64,000 nucleotides of DNA from assembly GCF_964058925.1 (NCBI RefSeq), contig NZ_OZ060366.1, positions 384,256 through 448,255 on the forward strand, read 5' to 3'. Within the stretch, counting starts at the first letter, position 1; each line of letters begins with the position of its first letter. The stretch is from Buchnera aphidicola (Tetraneura ulmi) (lineage in GTDB: Bacteria; Pseudomonadota; Gammaproteobacteria; Enterobacterales; Enterobacteriaceae). Under the pieces are notes generated by a model that searched no databases, was not told where the DNA came from, and saw nothing but the letters and a program-made list of their open reading frames with translations. The translations under genes and the position numbers were made by a program. Below, piece after piece: positions 19,604 through 28,702 of the stretch.

Positions 19604-20731
19604 CTATGATAAAAGTATTATTCTTAAAATTCTTCTTAAAGGTTCAGCAGCCCCCCATAATAATTGATCTCCTACACTAAATGCAGATAAATATTTTGAA
19701 CCAATATTCATTTTCCTAATTCTTCCAATTGGAATATCTAAGCTTCCAGTAACTGAACAAGGAGTTAATTTTTTGATTGTTTCATCCCGGTTATTCGAAA
19801 TAATTTTAACCCAAGAATTATGATTACTTAAAATATTTTCAATATCTGATAAAAAAATATTTTTATTTAACTTAATTGTAAAAAACTGACTATGACAACG
19901 AAACGAACCAATACGAACACAAATCCCATCAATTTTAATAATTCTATTTTTATTTATTCCTAAAATTTTATTAGTTTCAAATTGACCCTTCCATTCTTCT
20001 TTACTTTGACCTTTTTTTCTTAATTCTATATCTATCCAGGGTATTAAATTAGAAGCTAGTGGAACTTTGAAATTATTTTTAGGAAAATTTTCTTCATTAC
20101 TAGAATTAGCAATTAAACGTTCTATGTCTAAAATAGAACAATTTTTATTTTTTAATTTATTCCTTACGGAATCGTATAAATAACCCATTTGAGACAACAA
20201 CTCTAACATATGTTTAGATCCAGCTCCTGATGCTGCTTGATAGGTAGAAACTGAAATCCATTCAATTAATTTTTCTTTAAATAACCCTCCTAAAGCCATT
20301 AGCATCAAACTAACAGTACAATTTCCTCCAATAAAAGTTTTAAGTCCTTTTTCTAAAGACATATCAATTACATTTTTATTAACTGGGTCTAAAACAATAA
20401 CTGAATCTTCATTTGTTCTTAATAAAGATGCTGCATCAATCCAATATCCATTCCATTTTTTTTTAATAAGTTGAGGATAAATAAAATTAGTATAATTTGA
20501 CCCCTGACAAGTAATAATAATATCTAAATCCATTAACGAATCAATATCATAAGCATTTTGTAACTTGTTTAAATATAAATTTTTAACTAAAGGAGCATCT
20601 GTCCCAAATTGAGAAGTTGAAAAAAAAATTGATTTAAAATAATTAAAATCATTTTCTTGAATCATTCTTGATATTAATACAGACCCAACCATTCCTCTCC
20701 AACCCACTATTCCTACTATTTTTTTTTTCAT
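19604..20731 (-). CDS. asd: Aspartate-semialdehyde dehydrogenase
   Basis: The 375-aa enzyme (E. coli 367) reduces aspartyl phosphate to aspartate semialdehyde with NADPH, the branch point for lysine/diaminopimelate, threonine and methionine. The N-terminal nucleotide-binding motif GWRGMVGSVL lies at 10-19. The active-site cysteine is C138 in GGNCTVSLM. The substrate-binding histidine region near CVRIGSFRCHSQ is present. With lysA in the same window it supports lysine supply to the host and peptidoglycan precursor synthesis. Confidence 0.97.
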   Translation of the reverse strand: MKKKIVGIVGWRGMVGSVLISRMIQENDFNYFKSIFFSTSQFGTDAPLVKNLYLNKLQNAYDIDSLMDLDIIITCQGSNYTNFIYPQLIKKKWNGYWIDAASLLRTNEDSVIVLDPVNKNVIDMSLEKGLKTFIGGNCTVSLMLMALGGLFKEKLIEWISVSTYQAASGAGSKHMLELLSQMGYLYDSVRNKLKNKNCSILDIERLIANSSNEENFPKNNFKVPLASNLIPWIDIELRKKGQSKEEWKGQFETNKILGINKNRIIKIDGICVRIGSFRCHSQFFTIKLNKNIFLSDIENILSNHNSWVKIISNNRDETIKKLTPCSVTGSLDIPIGRIRKMNIGSKYLSAFSVGDQLLWGAAEPLRRILRIILLS

Positions 20732-21068
20732 TTTTAAATTCTCTAATTTAATAAAAAAATTATATTTATAAAATTTAAAAGAAACTTATTAAACATTTTT
20801 AGTAAAAAATATTTGTAATTATTTAATTAAATATTAATTAATTAATAAAAAAAAAATCAATAAAAAAATGAAAAATAATTTTCTTTAATAGAAAAAATTT
20901 TAAAACTAATATTCATTATTCAAATATTTATTACTATATATTATATATACATATGTATTATAATAATTAATTATAAAAACTAAAAAAACAAATATTTATT
21001 TATCTCATAAGAAATTAATCAAGAATTCCAAATCTAGAAAATAACATAATAGTCATCAGGGTTAAACC
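20732..21068. other. Intergenic region between divergent asd and yhgN
   Basis: These 337 bases carry no gene and should hold both divergent promoters. The only standout is a perfect 12-base palindrome, ATACATATGTAT (20947-20958), inside a run of TA repeats. In this base composition it may be chance. An AGGG precedes yhgN. Confidence 0.55.
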
Positions 21069-21662
21069 ATGAAAAATATGATCTCTACTACCATATTACT
21101 AGTACTAATTATGGATCCGTTGGGAAATTTACCAATTTTTATGTCAATTTTAAAAAATTTCGAACCAAATAGAAGAAAAATTTTATTATTAAGAGAAATG
21201 ATAATTGCTTTTCTTATTATGTTAATGTTTCTGTTTTCTGGAGAAAAAATACTAACTATACTAAATTTAAGAACAGAAACAGTATCCATATCAGGTGGAA
21301 TAATTTTATTTTTAATAGCGATTAAAATGATTTTTCCATATGAAGAAAATACTGATAATACATCGATTAACTTTGATGAACCATTCTTAGTACCATTAGC
21401 AGTTCCCTTGGTTGCTGGACCCTCACTATTGGCTACTCTTATCTTATTATCTCATCAGTATCCATTTCAATTATTTTATTTAACAATTTCTCTTTTCATA
21501 GCTTGGTTTGTTACATTATTAATACTACTTTCTTCTAGTTTTTTTTTACATTTATTTGGAAAAAAAGGAGTTGATGCATTAGAAAGACTAATGGGTTTAA
21601 TTTTAATTATGTTATCAACTCAAATGTTTTTAGAAGGAATACACAATTGGTTTAAAAGTTAA
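21069..21662 (+). CDS. yhgN: MarC-family inner-membrane protein YhgN
   Basis: The 197-aa protein, the same length as E. coli YhgN, is a MarC/UPF0056 integral membrane protein with about six hydrophobic helices. Family features include DPLGNLPIFMSILK near the start, VPLAVPLVAGPSLLAT in the middle and ERLMGLILIMLSTQMFLEGI at the end. The molecular function is not established; transport is only a guess. Its codon use looks less A/K-biased than the soluble neighbours because it is hydrophobic. In E. coli yhgN lies next to asd, and that neighbourhood is kept. Confidence 0.93.
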   Translation: MKNMISTTILLVLIMDPLGNLPIFMSILKNFEPNRRKILLLREMIIAFLIMLMFLFSGEKILTILNLRTETVSISGGIILFLIAIKMIFPYEENTDNTSINFDEPFLVPLAVPLVAGPSLLATLILLSHQYPFQLFYLTISLFIAWFVTLLILLSSSFFLHLFGKKGVDALERLMGLILIMLSTQMFLEGIHNWFKS

Positions 21663-21847
21663 TTTTTTTAATTAAATTAATTATCAAATAATATAAAAAA
21701 TAAATACTTTAATACAAAAATTTAATTAAATTATACTGCTTTTTTAATTTTTTTTACTTTTTTAAAACTTAATTTTTAATTTTTATATAAATAATGTTAG
21801 TATCAATCTAAAAATTAAAATTCGAAGAAAAATAATTCAGGAAAAAA

Positions 21848-23023
21848 ATGAAAAAAATAAATGATATGGAACTTAATGAAAAAAAAATATTAATTAGATG
21901 TGATTTAAACGTTCCTATGAAGAATAATAAAATATCTTCATATTCTAGAATTATTGCATCTTTACCTACTATAAAATTTGCATTGAAAAAAAAAACCAAA
22001 ATCATAATTATGTCTCATTTAGGACGTCCTAAAGAAGGTGTTTTTGAAAAAAAATTTTCTTTGTATCCAATATATTTATATTTTAAAAAAATTTTTCCAA
22101 AAATTAAAGTAAATTTTTGCAAATCATATCTAACAGAAAAAATAAATTTCGATGCAAAATTAACTGTTTTAGAAAATGTTAGATTTAACGTTGGAGAAAA
22201 AAGTAATAACGAAGAACTAGCAAAAAAATATGCAAATCTTTGTGATTTATTTGTTATGGATGCATTTGGAGTGGTTCATAGAAAACATTCATCTACATAT
22301 AATGTTATAAAATTTTCAAAAAAATCATGTGCTGGTATTTTATTGATAAAAGAAATAAACGCTTTAACAAACATTTTAAAAAAACCAAAAAGACCAATGA
22401 TTGCTATAATTGGGGGGTCAAAAATATCGACTAAATTTAATGTTTTAAATGCTTTAGGAAAAATTACTGATAATATTATTGTAGGAGGCGGAATAGCTAA
22501 TACATTTATAGCAATTAAAAATAATGTAGGAAAATCTTTGTTTGAAAAAAAATTCGTTCAATCTGCAAAAAAAATGAAAAATGATTTTAATATAACAATT
22601 CCAATAGATTCTCATGTTGCAACTGAATTTAAAAAAAATGCTCCGTCTAGAATAACAGATGTTAATAATATTAAGGAAAATGAAGAAATCATGGATTTTG
22701 GGGAAAAAACAATTATAAAAATGAAAAAAATAATACAAAAAGCAAATACCATTTTATGGAATGGTCCAATAGGAGTGTTTGAATTTCCTAAATTTAGAAT
22801 TGGAACAGAAATTTTAGCTAAAACTATCGCAAATTCAAAATCTTTTTCTATTGCTGGAGGAGGAGATACACTATCTGTAATCGATATGTTTAACATAGAA
22901 AAAAAAATTTCATACATTTCTACTGGAGGAGGTGCTTTTCTAAAATTTATAGAAGGAAAAAAACTACCTGTCATTGAAATACTAAAAAAAAAATCTTATA
23001 AAAAACATAAGAAAACTGAATAA
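21848..23023 (+). CDS. pgk: Phosphoglycerate kinase
   Basis: The 391-aa enzyme (E. coli 387) makes ATP from 1,3-bisphosphoglycerate in glycolysis. The N-terminal substrate-binding blocks RCDLNVPM and SHLGRPKEG, plus VLENVRFN, are intact. The C-terminal nucleotide-binding part includes NGPIGVFE and GGGDT. An AGGAAAAAAATG context gives a clear ribosome site. It is followed 56 bases later by fbaA; the pgk-fbaA-mscS order is that of E. coli. Confidence 0.97.
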   Translation: MKKINDMELNEKKILIRCDLNVPMKNNKISSYSRIIASLPTIKFALKKKTKIIIMSHLGRPKEGVFEKKFSLYPIYLYFKKIFPKIKVNFCKSYLTEKINFDAKLTVLENVRFNVGEKSNNEELAKKYANLCDLFVMDAFGVVHRKHSSTYNVIKFSKKSCAGILLIKEINALTNILKKPKRPMIAIIGGSKISTKFNVLNALGKITDNIIVGGGIANTFIAIKNNVGKSLFEKKFVQSAKKMKNDFNITIPIDSHVATEFKKNAPSRITDVNNIKENEEIMDFGEKTIIKMKKIIQKANTILWNGPIGVFEFPKFRIGTEILAKTIANSKSFSIAGGGDTLSVIDMFNIEKKISYISTGGGAFLKFIEGKKLPVIEILKKKSYKKHKKTE

Positions 23024-23079
23024 TAAATTATTTTTTATACAACGTCATAGTTGAATTTAAGTTAACAACAGGAAAAAAA

Positions 23080-24186
23080 ATGTCTCGAATTATTGATTTT
23101 ATTAAACCTGGAGTTTTATCTGGGATAGAAGCATCTAATCTGTTTAAGTTTGCCAAAAAACATCAATTTGCTTTGCCAGCTGTTAACTGTATAGGAAATG
23201 ATTCTATAAACACTGTTTTAGAAACAGCATCTATGATGAGATCTCCAGTAGTTATTCAATTTTCTTATGGAGGCTCTATTTTTATTGCTGGTAAAGGACT
23301 AAAAAAAAATAAAAAAAATAAAGAAACAGATCTCGCTATTTTAGGGTCTATATCTGGAGCACAACACGTACATTTATTAGCAAAATATTATCAAGTTCCA
23401 GTTATTTTACATACTGATCACTGTCATAAAGAAATATTACCATGGATTGATGGATTATTAAAAAAAGGAAAACTATTTTTTAAAGAAACAGGAAAACCTC
23501 TATTTACTTCTCATATGATTGATTTATCTAAAGAAAAAATAAAAAAAAATATACATATATGTATGAAATATTTTTTAAAAATGAAAAAAATAAACATGAT
23601 GCTTGAAGTAGAATTAGGTTGTACAGGAGGAGAAGAAGATGGAGTAGATAATTCTTCTTTAAACATTGAATCTTTATATACAAAACCAGAAGAAGTAAAT
23701 TATGCATATGAAAAATTAAAATCAATTAGTTCAAATTTTACTATTGCTGCATCATTCGGAAACGTACACGGAGTGTATAAAGTAGGTAACGTACAGTTAA
23801 CTCCAATAATTTTAAAAAAATCTCAAAATTTAGTTAAAAATAAGCATCATTTATCATCATTAAAACCATTAAATTTTGTATTTCATGGAGGTTCTGGGTC
23901 TTCTAATCAAGAGATTAAAAAATCAATTCATTATGGGATAGTAAAAATGAATCTAGATACTGATATGCAATGGGCTACATGGGAAGGAGTTTTAAAATTT
24001 TATAAAAAAAATAAAAAATTTTTACAAAGTCAATTGGGAAATCCAATTGGTTTGGACCTTCCTAACAAAAAATATTACGATCCTAGGTCATGGATTAGAT
24101 CATCTCAGTATTCAATGTTATTCCGTTTAAAAAAAGCTTTTTATACTCTTAATGCCTGTAATATTCTAAACAAAAAAAATAATTAA
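23080..24186 (+). CDS. fbaA: Fructose-bisphosphate aldolase, class II
   Basis: The 368-aa zinc aldolase (E. coli 359) cleaves fructose-1,6-bisphosphate. Zinc ligands are visible in HTDHCHK (about residues 108-114) and in FHGGSGS (near 268-274), with another histidine in the FGNVHGVY block. A short insertion of lysines occurs around residues 74-84. It is downstream of pgk with a GGAAAAAAAATG ribosome site and is followed by a good terminator (24201-24236), so pgk-fbaA is probably one operon ending here. Confidence 0.97.
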   Translation: MSRIIDFIKPGVLSGIEASNLFKFAKKHQFALPAVNCIGNDSINTVLETASMMRSPVVIQFSYGGSIFIAGKGLKKNKKNKETDLAILGSISGAQHVHLLAKYYQVPVILHTDHCHKEILPWIDGLLKKGKLFFKETGKPLFTSHMIDLSKEKIKKNIHICMKYFLKMKKINMMLEVELGCTGGEEDGVDNSSLNIESLYTKPEEVNYAYEKLKSISSNFTIAASFGNVHGVYKVGNVQLTPIILKKSQNLVKNKHHLSSLKPLNFVFHGGSGSSNQEIKKSIHYGIVKMNLDTDMQWATWEGVLKFYKKNKKFLQSQLGNPIGLDLPNKKYYDPRSWIRSSQYSMLFRLKKAFYTLNACNILNKKNN

Positions 24187-24200
24187 AGGAAGGATAACCA

Positions 24201-24236
24201 CGGGGAATATTATTATTTATATGTTCTCCGTTTTTT
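24201..24236 (+). terminator. Rho-independent terminator after fbaA
   Basis: A 10-bp stem CGGGGAATAT / ATGTTCTCCG (all pairs complementary, with two G-U wobbles) encloses a 10-base loop and is followed directly by TTTTTT (24231-24236). It is GC-rich compared with its surroundings and lies 14 bases after the fbaA stop. It is the most convincing terminator in the window. Confidence 0.85.
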
Positions 24237-24458
24237 ATTACTAACAAATATTAAATTTATATTCTTTATTAAAAAAAACAGCGTCTATCCTAAAATTAAA
24301 ATTCTCTATAAATATTAAATATTTTTTATTTATTCAAAATTTATTCTAAAAATAGTTCCTCCATTTATAATCCTATATGTTAATAAAAATAAATATAAAA
24401 ATAAAAAATATTTTTTTTTATTATACTTTTCTAAAAAATTAATTGAAAATTAAATCGT

Positions 24459-25364
24459 ATGAATATTTCAATTTATAAAAATATTATTTTTTTAGTAAAA
24501 ATGAAATATTACGATAGAGAAATAAAAATGAAAGAAATTAGTATAATTAATGACATTTCCAATTTTGGATATTGGTTTGTTCTAAAACAAGAATTGATGT
24601 TATGTTATTTAATAAATTTTAGTTCTACAATTTTCGAATCAATATTAGGAATTATTATAGCAAAAATAATTTCCAAAGGAATAGATGGATTTTTCAATAT
24701 TAAAAATGTAGATTCTAACATAACAATACTTTTTACAACAATAACAAAATATATTATTATTATATTTTCAATTGTCTCATCTTTAGGAAAAATAGGAATA
24801 GACATAACATTTATTCTTGCTATTATAGGAATTACAGGAATGATAATTGGATTATCTGTTCAAGGTTCTTTATCAAATCTTTCAGCAGGAATATTATTAG
24901 TAACTTTAAAACCTTTTAAAATCGGAGAATACGTAGATTTAGGAAGTATTGCAGGAACTATAATCAATACACATATTTTTTATACTACTCTTCGAACATT
25001 AGATGGGAAAATAGTAGAAATACCCAATGGAAAGATTATTTCTAGAAATATAATTAATTATTCTAGAGAGCGTTTTAGAAGAAACGAATTTATTATTAAT
25101 GTAGGATACGATTCAGATATAGATTTAGTTATAAAAATATTAAGGGATACGATAGAATCCGAAGAAAGAGTTATACAAGATTTAGGAATCGTAATAGGTC
25201 TTAGTGAACTAACTCCATTTTCTCTAAAATTTATTGTTAGATGTTGGAGTGATACAGATGATTTAAATATTGTTTATTGGGATTTAATGTCAAAAATTAA
25301 AAAACAACTAGACAAAAATCTAATTAGTATTCCCTATCCAAAAATTCAAATTGATATGAAATAA
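24459..25364 (+). CDS. mscS: Small-conductance mechanosensitive channel MscS
   Basis: The 301-aa reading frame encodes the inner-membrane heptameric channel that opens on hypo-osmotic stress (E. coli 286 aa). Three N-terminal hydrophobic helices are followed by the pore-lining TM3 (IIGLSVQGSLSNLSAGILLV) and the cytoplasmic vestibule with FKIGEYVDLG and IPNGKII. The ATG at 24528 (MKEISIIND) aligns with E. coli MEDLNVVDS. It is probably the true start, giving 278 aa; the extra 23 residues from 24459 have no counterpart. The gene stays behind fbaA as in E. coli but is separated by a terminator and about 220 bases. Confidence 0.94.
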   Translation: MNISIYKNIIFLVKMKYYDREIKMKEISIINDISNFGYWFVLKQELMLCYLINFSSTIFESILGIIIAKIISKGIDGFFNIKNVDSNITILFTTITKYIIIIFSIVSSLGKIGIDITFILAIIGITGMIIGLSVQGSLSNLSAGILLVTLKPFKIGEYVDLGSIAGTIINTHIFYTTLRTLDGKIVEIPNGKIISRNIINYSRERFRRNEFIINVGYDSDIDLVIKILRDTIESEERVIQDLGIVIGLSELTPFSLKFIVRCWSDTDDLNIVYWDLMSKIKKQLDKNLISIPYPKIQIDMK

Positions 25365-25474
25365 TAATTCATTAAACTATTTATTTTTTTAAAATCAATT
25401 ATCAATTTACAAATCTCTCATACAAAGTACTAAAAACAATTTTTAATTCTTTTAAAAAAAAGGAAATTTAAAAA

Positions 25475-28400
25475 ATGTTATTTATATATCAATCCAACAA
25501 TTCAAAAAATTTACTAAAAAAATCTCTAGAAATAATAAAAAATAAACCTCTTAAAAATCCTTTAGAAAAAGAGATTTTTTTAGTAGAACATCAAGAAATA
25601 GAAAAATGGATCAAAATTTCTATATCTTATTTTTCAGGAATATGTGCAAATATTAATTTTTTATCTATTAATAATTTTATAAAAAAAATATTTATCAAAA
25701 TAAACCCTAATGCTTCACATCAATATTTTTCAAACAAAAAAATATTTTTTTGGAAAATAATGAAATTAAAAAATATTGATAGTCTTTCAAGATATAAAAA
25801 AGAAAAAAAAAATGAAGAAAAAATCTTAGAACTTTCATATAAATTATATAAACTATTTCATAAATATGATATTTATCGTCCTGATTTAATAGAATCATGG
25901 AACAACAATCTTTTATTAAAAATAAATGATATTAATTCTATTCCAATACAAAAATGGCAAAAAAAAATTTGGAGAAAAATAGTTGGTTCTTTTAATAAAA
26001 AAAATAATACAATTCTAAATTATTTAAATTTAGAAAATTTAATATTAAAAAACAAAAAAAAAATAAAAGAAAGAATAGAATATAAAAGAATATTTGTTTT
26101 CGATACAATTAACATTTCTAATACTTATATTAATACATTATATAAATTTAGTAAATTTTATGATATCTACATGTTTGTTAACAGCCCATTTTATATATCT
26201 AACAAAAATTTTTCAAAAATAAAAAAAAATAAATATGAAAAACCTTTCGTTTTGAATTTCGGAAAAAATGGAATCGATCATATTGAATATTTACTAAAAA
26301 TTAAAAAAAAAGAATATTTTTATAATTTAGAAAAAGAAAATAAAAATAAATTTTTACAAAAAGTACAAAATAAAATATTAAAAGAATCTAATTTTAAAAA
26401 AAAAAATAATAATGAGAAAATTTCTTTAAATTCAACTGATGATTCAATCAGTATTCACATTTGTTATTCAATACAACAAGAAATAGAAACTTTACACTTT
26501 AATTTATTAAAAATATTAAAAAAAAATAAAAAAATAAATTTTAATAATATTCTTGTTGTAGCTAAAAACATAAAAATATATATTCCATATATACATGGGG
26601 TTTTTAACCAAACTAATCAAATTCCATTTACAATATCTAACTATTTTAACCCCAAAGAAAAAGAGATATTAAAAATAATAAAAAGTATCTTAAACTTAAA
26701 AAGAAAAAAAATCACTTATGAAGAATTTTTTTCATTATTAGAAATTCCGTTAATATCTGAAAAATTTTCAATTGATACAAAAAATATATTTGAACTAAAA
26801 AAATGCATTCAAGAACTAGGGATTAAATTTGGAATAAACAAAAAAAATTTAAAAAAAGAATTTAATATCGATATTAAATATAACAATTGGAAATTTGGAA
26901 TTAATAGAATTTTATTAGGCTATTCTATGAATAAAAACGTAATTTGGAATTCTACCCTATCATATGAAAAAATTAAAAAAAATATTTATAAAGAAATAAT
27001 TCAAATAAAAATATTTTTAAGTCTTATCGAAAAGTGGAAAAAAACAATATCCCAAAAAAAAAAAATTGAAAATTGGTATCTTACCTTTGAAGAATTTATG
27101 AACGATTTTTTACCAAAAAGATATAAAGAAAAAAAAATATTTCTTTTTATGAATAAAAAATGGAAATTAATAATTGATAATGCATTAAACGCAAATTATG
27201 ACAAGAAAATTTCCTTAGAAATATTAATAAAAATATTCTTACTAAAAAAAACATATAAAAATCATCAATCTAATTTATTTGAAGGTAAAGTAAATTTTTG
27301 TAATTTAAATTCAATAGAAAATATTACTTCTGATGTAATTTATCTTTTAGGAATGAATAAAGATAATAATCCTATGGAAATTGATACAGAATATTTTGAT
27401 TTAATCAAAACTTATCCAAAAAAAGGAGATTTAAATACACAAAAAAAAGATCTTTATAATTTTTTAAAAATAATTCTCAATGCAAAAAAATATTTACTAA
27501 TTAGTTATTCAATACAAGAAAATAAAAAAGATTTTGATAATTGTTCTTTTATGATAAAAGAACTACAAAAATATTTACAAAAAAGTTTTTATATTAAAAA
27601 AAAAATAACAAATAAAAAAAATAAAAATATTATAAAAAAAATATCCTTTAAGTATTCAATAAATCCTTTTCTAGAAAAAGAAAATATAAATTTGAAAAAT
27701 TCTCAAATAAATAACAATCTTTGGATAAAGAAATTATATAAAGAAAAAAATAATACAAAAAAAATAAAATTATCAAAATTAGAAATTAAATCAATTAATT
27801 TCAAAAAATTTATGAGTTTTTGGAAACATCCAATCAAATTTTTATTTAACCACCGTCTAAATATATACTTTTCTAAAAATTATAGAAGCGATCTTAACAA
27901 CGAACCATTTGAAATTAATTTTATTAATTCATATTTAATTAAAAAGAACATTTTAAAATATTTAATTTATAAAAAAAATATAAAACAACTATTTAAAAAT
28001 TATCAACTTTCAGGTTTATTACCAAACAAAAAATGTGCAAAATACTACTGGGAAAAATACGTACAAGAACTATACCCTTTATATAAAAAAGTGAGTTTAT
28101 TAAATCCAAACAAAAAAAAAACTATATTTGAACTAAAAATTAAAAATTTTAAACTATATAATTGTACAATTAATGAAACGGAAAATAATAATTTAATAGC
28201 TTGGAAACCAAAAATAATAAATATTATAGATGGATTATCTTTTTGGTTAAAACATTTAATTTATTGCATTTATATGAAACCAAAAAAAATAAGTTGTATT
28301 TTTGGAATAAAAAACACCTCTTGGATGTTTCCTATATTAGAAAAAAAAAAAGCCAGAAATTATTTGTTAAAATACATAAAAGGATATATAAAAGGAAACC

Positions 28401-28687
28401 AAAAACCTATCTTTTTAATAAAATCAGGTTTTTTATGGCTTCAAAAAGAAGCTACTATTAATTTAAAAAAAGAAAAAAAAAGTTTTTTTGATTATAAAAC
28501 AAGTTCGAATAATAGTAAAAATATTCTTTTAAATACATGGAATGGAAACCCTCAATATTATGGTGAAAAAAACGATTTATATATAAAAAAAATTATTTCA
28601 AAACTAGATAAAAAAAACATACATAAAATATGTAATTCTGCTAATAAATGGGGGTTGCCTTTATTAAAAAATAAAATTTTAAAATAA
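25475..28687 (+). CDS. recC: Exodeoxyribonuclease V gamma chain RecC
   Basis: The 1070-aa product (E. coli 1122) is the non-catalytic, Chi-recognising subunit of RecBCD. The identification rests on order (recC-recB-recD), length, and conserved blocks such as the C-terminal FKKFMSFWKHPIKFLFNHRLNIYF and LSGLLP segments and the N-terminal EHQEIEKWIKISISYFSGICANINF block. The protein is extremely lysine/asparagine-rich, and an A12 run lies near 27054-27065. It is one of the longest and most diverged genes here but has no stop or frameshift. In E. coli ptrA lies between recC and recB; here recB follows after 15 bases. Confidence 0.93.
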   Translation: MLFIYQSNNSKNLLKKSLEIIKNKPLKNPLEKEIFLVEHQEIEKWIKISISYFSGICANINFLSINNFIKKIFIKINPNASHQYFSNKKIFFWKIMKLKNIDSLSRYKKEKKNEEKILELSYKLYKLFHKYDIYRPDLIESWNNNLLLKINDINSIPIQKWQKKIWRKIVGSFNKKNNTILNYLNLENLILKNKKKIKERIEYKRIFVFDTINISNTYINTLYKFSKFYDIYMFVNSPFYISNKNFSKIKKNKYEKPFVLNFGKNGIDHIEYLLKIKKKEYFYNLEKENKNKFLQKVQNKILKESNFKKKNNNEKISLNSTDDSISIHICYSIQQEIETLHFNLLKILKKNKKINFNNILVVAKNIKIYIPYIHGVFNQTNQIPFTISNYFNPKEKEILKIIKSILNLKRKKITYEEFFSLLEIPLISEKFSIDTKNIFELKKCIQELGIKFGINKKNLKKEFNIDIKYNNWKFGINRILLGYSMNKNVIWNSTLSYEKIKKNIYKEIIQIKIFLSLIEKWKKTISQKKKIENWYLTFEEFMNDFLPKRYKEKKIFLFMNKKWKLIIDNALNANYDKKISLEILIKIFLLKKTYKNHQSNLFEGKVNFCNLNSIENITSDVIYLLGMNKDNNPMEIDTEYFDLIKTYPKKGDLNTQKKDLYNFLKIILNAKKYLLISYSIQENKKDFDNCSFMIKELQKYLQKSFYIKKKITNKKNKNIIKKISFKYSINPFLEKENINLKNSQINNNLWIKKLYKEKNNTKKIKLSKLEIKSINFKKFMSFWKHPIKFLFNHRLNIYFSKNYRSDLNNEPFEINFINSYLIKKNILKYLIYKKNIKQLFKNYQLSGLLPNKKCAKYYWEKYVQELYPLYKKVSLLNPNKKKTIFELKIKNFKLYNCTINETENNNLIAWKPKIINIIDGLSFWLKHLIYCIYMKPKKISCIFGIKNTSWMFPILEKKKARNYLLKYIKGYIKGNQKPIFLIKSGFLWLQKEATINLKKEKKSFFDYKTSSNNSKNILLNTWNGNPQYYGEKNDLYIKKIISKLDKKNIHKICNSANKWGLPLLKNKILK

Positions 28688-28702
28688 TAAGGAAAATAAT
28701 AA

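Noticed and set aside
20947..20958. 12-base palindrome ATACATATGTAT between asd and yhgN as an operator
   Set aside because: It sits in TA repeats, where such palindromes are expected often by chance; no matching second copy was seen.
28201..28461. 86-codon frame inside recC on the same strand
   Set aside because: Out-of-frame overlap with recC, lysine/tyrosine-rich, no start signal.
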